DNA of 53,978 nucleotides from positions 1 to 53,978 of the forward strand of contig CADAPC010000032.1 of the NCBI GenBank assembly GCA_902789725.1, read 5' to 3'. The stretch is from an uncultured Bacteroidales bacterium (GTDB lineage: Bacteria; Bacteroidota; Bacteroidia; Bacteroidales; Bacteroidaceae). The position numbers and the translations under genes are program-made. Below, one piece after another: positions 27,893 through 36,118 of the stretch; the first letter of the stretch is position 1, and each line of letters begins with the position of its first letter. A model generated the notes under the pieces. That model saw nothing but the letters and a program-made list of their open reading frames with translations, did not search any database and had not been told where the DNA came from.

Positions 27893-27900
27893 TAATTTTG
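27893..27900 (+). promoter_or_regulatory. -7 element upstream of DUF4254
   Basis: TAATTTTG (TA-AT-TTTG) lies 31 bp before the ATG at 27931. There is no properly spaced TTTG at -33. Confidence 0.45.
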
Positions 27901-27930
27901 TGGCAGATTTTAACATTAAATAAAGATTTT

Positions 27931-28536
27931 ATGACTTTTACGGAGCGTGCATACCCCATTTTTGAGCAGGCTATTGCTGCCTATCATGTGTATGACAACA
28001 TCGATCAGAAAGAAGAGAATCCATACCCGATAGGCACTATTGAACATGACTTGTACACGAAAAATTGGATTGACACGGTGCAGTGGCATTTCGAGGACAT
28101 TGTTCGCGACCCTCAGATTGACCCCAAAGAAGCTCTGGTGCTGAAACGGCGCATCGACAAGAGCAACCAAGACCGTACCGACCTGGTGGAGAAGATTGAC
28201 TCATACTTTTGGACAAAGTATAAAGACATCGCGGTGCAGGAGAATGCCACCATCAACACGGAGAGTCCGGCATGGGCAGTGGATAGACTGTCAATTTTGG
28301 CACTCAAAATTTACCACATGAAGGAGCAGGTGGAGCGACCCGATGCAAGCGAAGAGCACAAGGCCAAGTGCCGTCAGAAACTGGATGTGCTGCTCGAACA
28401 GCGCAAGGATCTTTCGACAGCCATCGACCAACTGCTTGAAGACATCGAGGCTGGGCGGAAATACATGAAAGTGTATAAGCAGATGAAGATGTATAACGAT
28501 GCAAGCACCAATCCAGTGCTGTATGCGAAAAAGTGA
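27931..28536 (+). CDS. DUF4254 domain-containing protein
   Basis: This 201-residue soluble, mostly helical protein begins MTFTERAYPIFEQAIAAYHV. Conserved stretches are NPYPIGTIEHDLYTKNWIDTVQWHFEDIVRDP and ALVLKRRIDKSNQDRTDLVEKID. That is the DUF4254 family, usually encoded beside LPS-type glycosyltransferases in Bacteroidota; its activity is unknown. A longer frame from 27817 adds a cysteine-rich, non-conserved leader, so I start at 27931. It opens the forward glycan operon, 80 bp before the GT4 gene. Confidence 0.85.
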   Translation: MTFTERAYPIFEQAIAAYHVYDNIDQKEENPYPIGTIEHDLYTKNWIDTVQWHFEDIVRDPQIDPKEALVLKRRIDKSNQDRTDLVEKIDSYFWTKYKDIAVQENATINTESPAWAVDRLSILALKIYHMKEQVERPDASEEHKAKCRQKLDVLLEQRKDLSTAIDQLLEDIEAGRKYMKVYKQMKMYNDASTNPVLYAKK

Positions 28537-28616
28537 TGCCTCAGCCGCTGCGCGCAGGGGGCTGCCAACTGATTGCCTTTCTGCTTCGAGAGGCATACTA
28601 AACAAAACGAAAAACA

Positions 28617-29717
28617 ATGAGAATCGGTTTTGACGCCAAGCGTCTCTTCAACAACTTTACAGGCTTAGGAAACCACAGCAGGACCACCATCGACATCCTG
28701 ACGGAAGAGTTCCCTGAGCATGAATATTGGCTCTACACACCCAAAGTGAAGCTGAACGAGGTGACGCGGCCCTACGTGGAGAAGAAGGGATGCCGGGTGA
28801 TGAAGCCTGAGGGAGTGATGCGAGGAAGCGCATGGCGCAGCTATGGACTGGTGAACGACATGAAGCGGGATGGCATTGAGGTGTTCCACGGACTGAGCAA
28901 CGAAATGCCGGTAGGCTTGTTCCATTCGGGCATAGCGTCGGCGGTAACCATTCACGACGTTGCCTTCAAAACCTTTCCCGACATGTACCACTGGCATGAC
29001 CGCAAGATTTATAATATGAAATGGCAGTATGCTTGCAACCATGCCGACCGAATCATCTGCATCAGCGAATGCACTAAGCGCGATGTGCTGGATTTTTATA
29101 ATGTGCCCGAACATAAGGTGGATGTGGTTTATCAACCCGTCAACCCTATCTACTACCGCCCCATGGAGAAAGACGAACAGCCTCCCTACATGCTGTATGT
29201 GGGAGCCATCAACTCCCGAAAAAACCTCCTGGGCATTGTGAAGGCGATGGAACTGATGCCGAAAGACCTCCGCATGCCTCTGATGGTGGTGGGCGACGGT
29301 GGCTCGTACAAGCAGGAAGTGAAGCGATACATTGCCGAGCACGGAATGGAGCACCTTTTTATATGGCCCCACATGGTTTATAGCACGGAACTGCAGCGTC
29401 TCTACACCAATGCACAACTCTTCATCTATCCCTCCTTCTACGAAGGCTTCGGACTTCCCGTCGTGGAGGCACTCTTGTCGGGATGCCCCGTGGTGACCAG
29501 CAATGTGAGCAGTCTGCCCGAAGCTGGTGGACCCTGGGCGCAAAAGGCTGACCCCAACAGTCCTGAAGATATCTGCGACAAGATGGTGAAGCTGCTCACC
29601 GACTCCGCGCTGAGGCAGCAAAGCATTGAGGGTGGCAGAGCATACGCCATGGAAATGTTCAACCCCCAGCTGTTGGCACGCCAACTGATGGGGATATATG
29701 AAAAAATCAGGTGCTGA
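28617..29717 (+). CDS. GT4-family glycosyltransferase
   Basis: This 366-residue GT-B enzyme has an N-terminal acceptor domain (MRIGFDAKRLFNNFTGLGNHS, VTIHDVAFKTFPDMYHWHDR) and a donor domain with YVGAINSRKNL and the EX7E motif E276-E284 in EGFGLPVVEA. It is closest in style to bacterial mannosyltransferase-type GT4 enzymes that act on nucleotide-sugar donors at the cytoplasmic face. It is the second gene of the forward glycan operon and should add one sugar to the LPS or capsule repeat. Confidence 0.9.
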   Translation: MRIGFDAKRLFNNFTGLGNHSRTTIDILTEEFPEHEYWLYTPKVKLNEVTRPYVEKKGCRVMKPEGVMRGSAWRSYGLVNDMKRDGIEVFHGLSNEMPVGLFHSGIASAVTIHDVAFKTFPDMYHWHDRKIYNMKWQYACNHADRIICISECTKRDVLDFYNVPEHKVDVVYQPVNPIYYRPMEKDEQPPYMLYVGAINSRKNLLGIVKAMELMPKDLRMPLMVVGDGGSYKQEVKRYIAEHGMEHLFIWPHMVYSTELQRLYTNAQLFIYPSFYEGFGLPVVEALLSGCPVVTSNVSSLPEAGGPWAQKADPNSPEDICDKMVKLLTDSALRQQSIEGGRAYAMEMFNPQLLARQLMGIYEKIRC

Positions 29718-29790
29718 CCGGTTGAGGCTAAAGGCCAACGCGGGTCTTGGCTACTCAAATATATGTTCATTCTACAATAAAAATAACGAT

Positions 29791-30834
29791 ATGAATTTTC
29801 TGGATAGAAACGAGTTTAATTTTGAGCCTTCGCAGAAGGTGAAAGATGCTGTTAAGAACTTTGACCCCAAAGAGCTGTGCTTCTACACACGCATCTACGA
29901 CCAAGGGAAGAAAAGTGTGGTGTCTGTGAAACTTTCGGAAATTTATGGCGTGCCCGAAGAGCAGGTGCTGTTGGGGTATGGCGGTGAGGAAATACTGAAA
30001 TCTACCGTGCATTATTATCTGAAGAAAGGTGAGAACCGCACCATCTTGATTCCTCAGTTCTCGTGGTGGTACTATAGTTCCATTGCAGAAGAGGTGGAGG
30101 GAAAGACTGAGATGTACCCACTTTATGAATTGGACGACACGTTTGCATATCATGTGGATGAGGTGATTGAATACACCAATCGTATCTGTCCACGCTTGTT
30201 GTTACTGGCCTCGCCCAACAACCCAACAGGTAATAGCTTGTCCAGCGAGGAGATTGGCCGCATCATGGAGAATATTCCCGAAGAGACAATGGTGCTGGTT
30301 GACGAGGCGTATGCCTCTTTCATCACAAGCGACATCGACTACATCGCTCCGTTGGTGAACAAATACAAGAACCTCATCATTTCGCGCACGCTGTCCAAAT
30401 TCTATGGCTTGCCAGGACTCCGCATGGGTTTCGGATTCATGGGCGCAGGGCATCAGAAGTTCTTGAAGTATGCTAACAAGTATCTGGGCTACAATCGTTT
30501 CAGCGAGGCTGTGGCTCTGGCTGCATTAGATAGCGATGAACACTACCGGAAGGTGGCCGACCAGATGGAATGGGGGCGCCAACTCTACAAAAAGGAACTG
30601 GGTTCCCTGCCTGGTTTCAAAGTCTATAAGAGTGTGGCCAACTTCATTCTCATCAAATACCCCATTGCCATGAAGGAACCACTGCAAAAGGCTATGGCCG
30701 AAGAGCAGTACAAGATTAAATTCATGGGCGATCCGGGATTGGAGTCTTGTCTGCGCATCACTTTGGGGAGGCCAGAACAAACACAGGTGGTGTGTGATAT
30801 CATCAAAAAAGTTTTCCAGGACGCTAAACTTTAA
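29791..30834 (+). CDS. HisC-like PLP-dependent aminotransferase
   Basis: This 347-residue fold-type I aminotransferase of the histidinol-phosphate aminotransferase type has SPNNPTGN at 141-148, DEAY at 171-174 and the PLP lysine K203 in SRTLSKFYGLPGLRMGF. It lies in a glycan operon with no histidine genes around, directly before a LicC-like nucleotidyltransferase (11 bp). A role in making an amino-alcohol phosphate for glycan decoration is therefore more likely than histidine synthesis (inference). The start at 29791 follows AAAATAACGAT. The frame is open from 29698 but would overlap the GT4 gene and adds unconserved residues. Confidence 0.85.
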   Translation: MNFLDRNEFNFEPSQKVKDAVKNFDPKELCFYTRIYDQGKKSVVSVKLSEIYGVPEEQVLLGYGGEEILKSTVHYYLKKGENRTILIPQFSWWYYSSIAEEVEGKTEMYPLYELDDTFAYHVDEVIEYTNRICPRLLLLASPNNPTGNSLSSEEIGRIMENIPEETMVLVDEAYASFITSDIDYIAPLVNKYKNLIISRTLSKFYGLPGLRMGFGFMGAGHQKFLKYANKYLGYNRFSEAVALAALDSDEHYRKVADQMEWGRQLYKKELGSLPGFKVYKSVANFILIKYPIAMKEPLQKAMAEEQYKIKFMGDPGLESCLRITLGRPEQTQVVCDIIKKVFQDAKL

Positions 30835-30845
30835 CGACAAAAAGC

Positions 30846-31577
30846 ATGAAAGCTGTCATTCTTGCGGCAGGCATTGCTTCACGCCTCCGTCCTCTCACCA
30901 ACGACCGTCCTAAATGTTTGTTGCAGATAGGCGACAGGAGCCTCTTGCAGCGTTCTGTAGATGCGCTCCTGCAGCAAGGCGTCAAGGAGTTTGTGGTGGT
31001 TACTGGTTACAGAAAAGAACAAATTGAAGTGTTCCTCAAGCAGCAATACAAGGGTGCGTCCTTCACGTTTATATTTAATGAGCGGTATGCATCCACCAAT
31101 AATATCTATTCACTCTATCTGGCCCGACCAGAAGTGGAAGGACAGGAAATACTCCTGCTGGACAGCGACATTGTGTTCGACCCCCTGATTGTGGAACGGT
31201 TGCTTGGCTCGGATCATGGGAATGTGCTTGCATTGAACAGGCATCCCCTGGGTGAGGAGGAGATGAAAGTGGTGCCCGACCTTGAAGGAAAAGTGAAGGA
31301 GATTAGCAAAACCTGTGCCATCAGCGATGCAATAGGGGAGTCAATAGGCATCGAACGGATGTCGGAAGCCTATACCGCTGCCCTATTCAAAGAGTTGGAG
31401 CTGATGATTGAGAAAGAGGGACAGGACAACATCTTCTACGAACGGGCATTTGAGCGGCTTATCCCACAGGGACACACGTTTTGGATTGAAGACACTTCCG
31501 ACCTCTTCTCTACCGAACTCGACACGGTAGAGGACTTTAATTCGGCCAAAGATTTGATTCCTGCTCATCTGTACTGA
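30846..31577 (+). CDS. LicC-like nucleotidyltransferase (NTP transferase)
   Basis: This 243-residue enzyme begins MKAVILAAGIASRLRPLT, with the signature lysine K23 in DRPKCLL. NNIYSLYLAR and the metal-binding D106/D108 in LLDSDIVF match CTP:phosphocholine cytidylyltransferases (LicC) and related enzymes more than glucose-1-phosphate enzymes. It should activate a small phosphorylated alcohol or a sugar phosphate with CTP (or another NTP). It sits between the aminotransferase and a LicD gene, 11 bp from each, so product and user are probably adjacent. Confidence 0.85.
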   Translation: MKAVILAAGIASRLRPLTNDRPKCLLQIGDRSLLQRSVDALLQQGVKEFVVVTGYRKEQIEVFLKQQYKGASFTFIFNERYASTNNIYSLYLARPEVEGQEILLLDSDIVFDPLIVERLLGSDHGNVLALNRHPLGEEEMKVVPDLEGKVKEISKTCAISDAIGESIGIERMSEAYTAALFKELELMIEKEGQDNIFYERAFERLIPQGHTFWIEDTSDLFSTELDTVEDFNSAKDLIPAHLY

Positions 31578-31588
31578 CAAGAAAAAAT

Positions 31589-32404
31589 ATGGCATCTTAC
31601 GACATTCGTCCACTCCAACTACGCATTCTCGACATATTGATGGCTGTACACCAAGTGTGTGAACAGCACGGGCTGCGCTACTACATCGTTGCCGGAACCC
31701 TGCTTGGTGCTGTGCGCCACAAAGGGTTCATCCCTTGGGACGATGACCTTGACATTGGTATGCCACGCAAGGACTACGACCTGCTCATGGAGCATGCCAA
31801 GGAGTGGATGCCCCAGCCTTTTGAGGTGGTGAGCTACGAAACGGACAAGTCTTATCCCCTGCCCTTTGCCAAGGTGCAAGATGCCAGCACAACGCTCATC
31901 GAACGTCTCCATCTCAGATATTTGGGTGGTATTTATATCGATGTCTTTCCGCTGGATGGCATGTCCACCAACCCCATGGTGCAATGGTGGCATTTCGTCC
32001 GCTATTTCTACCTGAAGAAGGTGCAGTATTTCCTTTATCGCGACCCTTACAGACACGGACATGGACCCTCATCATGGATTCCCCTGCTGTGCCGAAAGTT
32101 TTACACACTGGAGGAGGTGCAAGAGAAAATGCGGAAGATGCAGAAGGCTTACGACTTCGATTCCTCGCCGTTGGTGGTGGATCATGATGACGGCAGGAAA
32201 GGCATCATGCCCCGCGAGGTTTTTGGCACCCCTGTCCCCATCTTGTTTGAAGGAAAAAAGGTGATGGGAGTGGAAAATCCCGATGCCTACTTGAGGACGA
32301 AATACGGCGACTACATGCAGATTCCTAAAGGTGACCATCAGCGCCAGCACAATTTTCATCTCCTCGACTTGGAACATCCTTACACAAATGAAAAAAACAT
32401 ATAA
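31589..32404 (+). CDS. LicD-family phosphotransferase
   Basis: This 271-residue LicD protein has VAGTLLGAVRHKGFIPWDDD followed by LDIGM (W50, D51-D53, D55). FAKVQDASTTLIE and YIDVFPLDGM follow, and the C-terminus has YLRTKYGDYMQIP. It probably transfers the group activated by the preceding LicC-like enzyme onto a glycan. It is very similar in layout to the paralogue at 38997-39851 (both have RDPYRHGHGP or RDPFKHGHGP). The rhamnosidase gene starts inside its last six codons. Confidence 0.92.
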   Translation: MASYDIRPLQLRILDILMAVHQVCEQHGLRYYIVAGTLLGAVRHKGFIPWDDDLDIGMPRKDYDLLMEHAKEWMPQPFEVVSYETDKSYPLPFAKVQDASTTLIERLHLRYLGGIYIDVFPLDGMSTNPMVQWWHFVRYFYLKKVQYFLYRDPYRHGHGPSSWIPLLCRKFYTLEEVQEKMRKMQKAYDFDSSPLVVDHDDGRKGIMPREVFGTPVPILFEGKKVMGVENPDAYLRTKYGDYMQIPKGDHQRQHNFHLLDLEHPYTNEKNI

Positions 32405-34775
32405 ACTTGGTATTTTCCTTTTTTTAGTTGCCATTGCATGTCATGCCCAAGTGGATAGGACTCAATGGATAGGGCATCTGCCTCAGGCAGGAGAGTCCAT
32501 GCCTATGCTTCGTAAAACGCTGAACCTTCAGCAAGTACCTTCCACAGCCGTGATGACAGCTACGGCACTGGGCATCTACGATGTGACAGTGAATGGGATG
32601 CCTGTGAGTCAGCATGAGTTGAAGCCTGGCTGGACTGACTATCGGAAAGAAGTGACAAGCCAGTGCATTGACATTTCAGGTGCCCTTCGCAAGGGGGAGA
32701 ATGTCATTTGCGTGCAACTGAGCCGCGGATGGTGGGCTGGCGACATCAACCGCGGAGGTTATGGAGCCCATCTGCCCCTGATGTTCCGAGCCCATATTGA
32801 AGTTGATGGGAAAATACTGGCACAGACCGATACGACTTGGCAATGCTCCACTGATGGCCCCCTACTCTTGGGCGACATTTATCTAGGCGAGTACTACGAT
32901 GCTCGTCGTCTCCATCCCACATGGCACGCGGCAAAGGTGACTACGGTGTCTGCTATGCCGAATGTCCTGCCTTTTGAAGGGCCTGATGTGCGCATCCGCG
33001 ACAAGCAGTTGTGGCGACATCCACACACCATCACCATCTATTGTGATACTATCAGCACGGGCACCACTTACGGACACATCAAACCTTTACGCATTCTGGG
33101 CAACAAGTCCTTCACGCTACATCGGGGCGAAACGGCGGTGATCGATTTGAGACAGAATATGGTGGGTTGGATGTGGTTTGATGCCAAAGCGAAACAAGGT
33201 ACGGAAATGACCCTGCGGCATGGAGAAATGTTGAACTACAATGGCGACGCCAATCGGCTGGACCAAGGACCAGGTGGCAGTGTGTGGACTTATAATCTGC
33301 GCACCGCCGATGCATTGTTGAAGTATGTGTTTCGAGGTGAGAAGCGTGGAGAGAAGTACCGTCCGCACCATACATTCATGGGATTTCGCTATGTGAGCAT
33401 CACCGCTACCGATGATGTGGAGATACGTCGCTTGGTTGGTCAAGTGGTGGGTTCTGACATTAAGGAATGGGGTGAGTTCGAGTGCTCCGATGCCAGTGTG
33501 AACCAGCTGTATAAGAACATTTGGTGGGGGCAGCGTGGCAACTTTCTGAGTGTACCTACTGACTGTCCGCAACGTGACGAGCGGTTGGGGTGGACGGGCG
33601 ATACGCAGATTTTCTCGCGTACAGCTTTGTATCAGTCGGATGTCTCAGACTTCTATCGCAAGTGGATGCGCGACATGCGCAATTCGCAACGTGAGGACGG
33701 AGCTTATCCCGACATTGCACCATACGTGAAGTTTTGGGGGTTCGGCACCGCTGCCTGGGGCGATGCGGGCGTCATTGTTCCATGGAATGTTTACGATATG
33801 ACGGGCGACAAAACCATTCTCGTTGAAAACTACGAAAGCATGACTCGCTGGATGCAGTGGCTTAGTCATCAGCAGGAAACTGTAGGCTCCACCACTTATA
33901 GGCATATTGGAGCAGGAACTGCTACGGGCGACTGGCTGGCTTATGAGGAACTGGAACCGCGCTATGTCGCTGTAGCCTATTATGCCTACGTTGCCCAGTT
34001 GATGGACAGCATCGCTACTGCCTTGGGGAAAACTGACGATGCCTTGCACTATCGCCACCTCTATCAAGACATTCGTGAAGAGTTTCAGCAGCGTTACTTG
34101 ACCCAGGACGGTCAATTAACCCAAACCACACAGACAGCCTATTTGCTGGCGTTGCATCTTGATCTCCTTCCTCTGCAGCATCGCAAGGCGGCTAATGCTG
34201 CCCTTCGGAGGAAAATTGAACAGAACGGCTATAAGCTCTCCACGGGTTTCGTGGGTACAGGTATGCTCTGCACCACCCTCAGCCAGCTGTGCATGGATGA
34301 CTTGGCTTATGCTCTGCTTTTGCAGCGCGACAACCCTTCGTGGCTCTATAGCATTGATCAGGGCGCAACTACTGTCTGGGAACGCTGGGACAGCTATACG
34401 CGTGAGCATGGATTCCATCAACATCCTTGGAACATGAACTCTTTCAATCACTATGCCTATGGAGCAGTGGCTGAATGGCTTTATGCATACGTTGGGGGCA
34501 TCCGTCCTGCCTTGCCAGGTTTCCAACGCGTTATCCTTAATCCCCATGCCGATCGACGTCCTGCCGACCACCCATCACTGTCCACCCAATCCCGCATCAC
34601 TTGGGCACGCACTAAGGTTCACACCCCTCAAGGTGACATTACGTCGTCGTGGCGGCTCACTCGCGGACACTATGAATATTCTTTTACGCTGCCTAAGGGT
34701 CTGAATTACGAATTGCGGATTCCCGACTTGCAGCCGGGCGACCAAGTCTTCGTGAACGGAAAATTACATCACTAA
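32388..34775 (+). CDS. Exported GH78 alpha-L-rhamnosidase
   Basis: This enzyme hydrolyses terminal alpha-L-rhamnosides. The 795-residue product has a signal peptide (MKKTYKLGIFLFLVAIACHA) and then the GH78 order: a jelly-roll N-domain (TALGIYDVTVNGMPVSQHELKPGWTDY), the concanavalin-like domain, the (alpha/alpha)6 barrel, and a C-terminal beta-sandwich. The barrel carries RDERLGWTGD with D397 and E398, and a later acidic position E665 in WERW. Both regions are typical of active members. It starts 17 bp inside the LicD gene, so it is translated with the glycan-assembly genes rather than in a polysaccharide utilisation locus, which is unusual. Confidence 0.93.
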   Translation: MKKTYKLGIFLFLVAIACHAQVDRTQWIGHLPQAGESMPMLRKTLNLQQVPSTAVMTATALGIYDVTVNGMPVSQHELKPGWTDYRKEVTSQCIDISGALRKGENVICVQLSRGWWAGDINRGGYGAHLPLMFRAHIEVDGKILAQTDTTWQCSTDGPLLLGDIYLGEYYDARRLHPTWHAAKVTTVSAMPNVLPFEGPDVRIRDKQLWRHPHTITIYCDTISTGTTYGHIKPLRILGNKSFTLHRGETAVIDLRQNMVGWMWFDAKAKQGTEMTLRHGEMLNYNGDANRLDQGPGGSVWTYNLRTADALLKYVFRGEKRGEKYRPHHTFMGFRYVSITATDDVEIRRLVGQVVGSDIKEWGEFECSDASVNQLYKNIWWGQRGNFLSVPTDCPQRDERLGWTGDTQIFSRTALYQSDVSDFYRKWMRDMRNSQREDGAYPDIAPYVKFWGFGTAAWGDAGVIVPWNVYDMTGDKTILVENYESMTRWMQWLSHQQETVGSTTYRHIGAGTATGDWLAYEELEPRYVAVAYYAYVAQLMDSIATALGKTDDALHYRHLYQDIREEFQQRYLTQDGQLTQTTQTAYLLALHLDLLPLQHRKAANAALRRKIEQNGYKLSTGFVGTGMLCTTLSQLCMDDLAYALLLQRDNPSWLYSIDQGATTVWERWDSYTREHGFHQHPWNMNSFNHYAYGAVAEWLYAYVGGIRPALPGFQRVILNPHADRRPADHPSLSTQSRITWARTKVHTPQGDITSSWRLTRGHYEYSFTLPKGLNYELRIPDLQPGDQVFVNGKLHH

Positions 34776-34806
34776 AAACGGGAGTGTTCTGTAGAAGAGT
34801 TAAAAC

Positions 34807-34853
34807 GGGACTGCTCATACACCATAGGTGTTGCGAGCAGCCCCTTTCATTTT
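34807..34853 (+). terminator. Terminator of forward glycan operon
   Basis: GGG-CTGCTC pairs with GAGCAG-CCC, with an inner CACC/GGTG helix, and is followed by TTTCATTTT. It lies 32 bp after the rhamnosidase stop. Confidence 0.65.
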
Positions 34854-34886
34854 CGTTCTGTCATCAAAAAAGCTTCAGTTGTATGA

Positions 34887-34907
34887 AGAAGACTGTGTCA
34901 GTCTTCT
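34887..34907 (-). terminator. Terminator hairpin for DUF4421 gene
   Basis: AGAAGACTG pairs perfectly with CAGTCTTCT over a three-base loop, just past the DUF4421 stop. TTTTTT follows about 12 bases later on the minus strand. Confidence 0.5.
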
Positions 34908-34909
34908 GG

Positions 34910-35902
34910 CTACAATCTCATGCCCACTCCAAGACGGGCACGCCATCTCCACTGTTCCGTATATTCATCATAGTTGCCAAACACCGTGGAGTTCATCACA
35001 AAAGTGGAGGAAACAAAGTATTTAGGACTGATGTTATACACAATAGCCGCACGGGTGTTAAACATCATTTCGGGGAAATGCATGGCCTCCGAAGTCTTCT
35101 CATCGTTCCACTTGTAGCTGTTGTTGTTGAAGATGATGATGTTAGGCTGGAAGGAGAGGTGGAAGAGCCACTTCTTCGCCACCAAGTTGTAGCCGTAGCC
35201 ACCGCCGATGGCAAAATTGCCGACATAGATGCGTGCTGTGCCCAGCTCCTCAGGTGCTTTGTCGGTAGTCTTGATGCTGCCACCCTGATAAGAGAAACTT
35301 ACCAGCCATGAGCCAGCAGAACGCTTTTGGAGGAAGGACTGCGTGAAGGCTGCCGGGTAGGAGAAACGGCGATGATTGAAGGCGTAGTAACCTGTCAGAT
35401 ACACCGATGCCAGACGAAGAACTCCTTTGTCGAGGTGGTAAGATGCATCGCCTTGCGACATGGTGCCCGAAAGGGTTTTGGATTGCTGATAGTACCCCTC
35501 AAGACCAAAGCGATTGAAATAGGCAGAAAGATTAAACTCCATGTCCTTGTTCTTGCCGCTCAGGTTAGCGGGGTTGATGGCTAATCCAGCTGCCAATCCC
35601 ATATAGTTGACACCCACACTGACAGTAGCTCGAGTGGATGTGTTCAGTTTGGTTTTAATTTTTCCCCCTTCGTCGTCGTATCTGGCATGGATGGAGTTGC
35701 CCGACAGGTTGCCCCTCAACTTTAATGTCAGTTTGTAGTCGGGACGAGCCATGTAGAGCGTGTCGAAGTTCTTTTTCTCCCGATTTTTGCGCAACACGTC
35801 TTCTACACGATTGCGCACCGATTCGCTTTTACTTTGAGCAAAAGCTACTGTCTGGGCGGCAAGCAAAATTGCCACAAGTGTACAGAATTGTTTCAGTTTC
35901 AT
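34910..35902 (-). CDS. DUF4421 outer-membrane protein
   Basis: The 330-residue product has a signal peptide (MKLKQFCTLVAILLAAQTVAFA) and a repeated beta-strand pattern ending ARLGVGMRL, which fits an outer-membrane barrel. Conserved pieces are DTLYMARPDYKLTLKLRGNLSG, VSVGVNYMGLAAGLAINPA, YYAFNHRRFSYPAAFTQSF and GSWLVSFSYQGG, the Bacteroidota DUF4421 pattern. The function is unknown. It is a single gene with a TATCTTTG element upstream, convergent with the glycan operon. Confidence 0.85.
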   Translation of the reverse strand: MKLKQFCTLVAILLAAQTVAFAQSKSESVRNRVEDVLRKNREKKNFDTLYMARPDYKLTLKLRGNLSGNSIHARYDDEGGKIKTKLNTSTRATVSVGVNYMGLAAGLAINPANLSGKNKDMEFNLSAYFNRFGLEGYYQQSKTLSGTMSQGDASYHLDKGVLRLASVYLTGYYAFNHRRFSYPAAFTQSFLQKRSAGSWLVSFSYQGGSIKTTDKAPEELGTARIYVGNFAIGGGYGYNLVAKKWLFHLSFQPNIIIFNNNSYKWNDEKTSEAMHFPEMMFNTRAAIVYNISPKYFVSSTFVMNSTVFGNYDEYTEQWRWRARLGVGMRL

Positions 35903-35990
35903 ATTTTTTATGATAAATTAATTGAGTTAGAAAAAGTCAAAACCAAAGCTTTTGATGCTACTTTTTTGTATCAGTCCATGAATTGAGTGA

Positions 35991-35998
35991 CAAAGATA
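35991..35998 (-). promoter_or_regulatory. -7 element for DUF4421 gene
   Basis: Minus-strand TATCTTTG followed by TCACTC, about 88 bp before the ATG. The nearest TTTG upstream is 24 bases away, too far for the usual spacing. Confidence 0.5.
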
Positions 35999-36118
35999 GT
36001 TAAAAAATCCAAGGTGACCTTGCAAAAATGGCTTTATTTTGTAAAATTTGTTAATTTTGGAAAGGTTTTTGTAAATATTGAAAGTCGGAGTAGAAAAGGG
36101 AATGAAAAAATGAAAGGG

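Noticed and set aside
27503..27895. Open frame of 130 codons containing CSKCGSEVHARYMRG
   Set aside because: It spans 11-bp direct repeats and the leader of DUF4254 and has no recognised homologue; a repeat element explains it better than a gene.
29791..30834. Assignment as biosynthetic hisC
   Set aside because: No other histidine genes are near and the gene is packed between glycosyltransferase, LicC-like and LicD genes. A histidine role is not excluded but is not the best reading.
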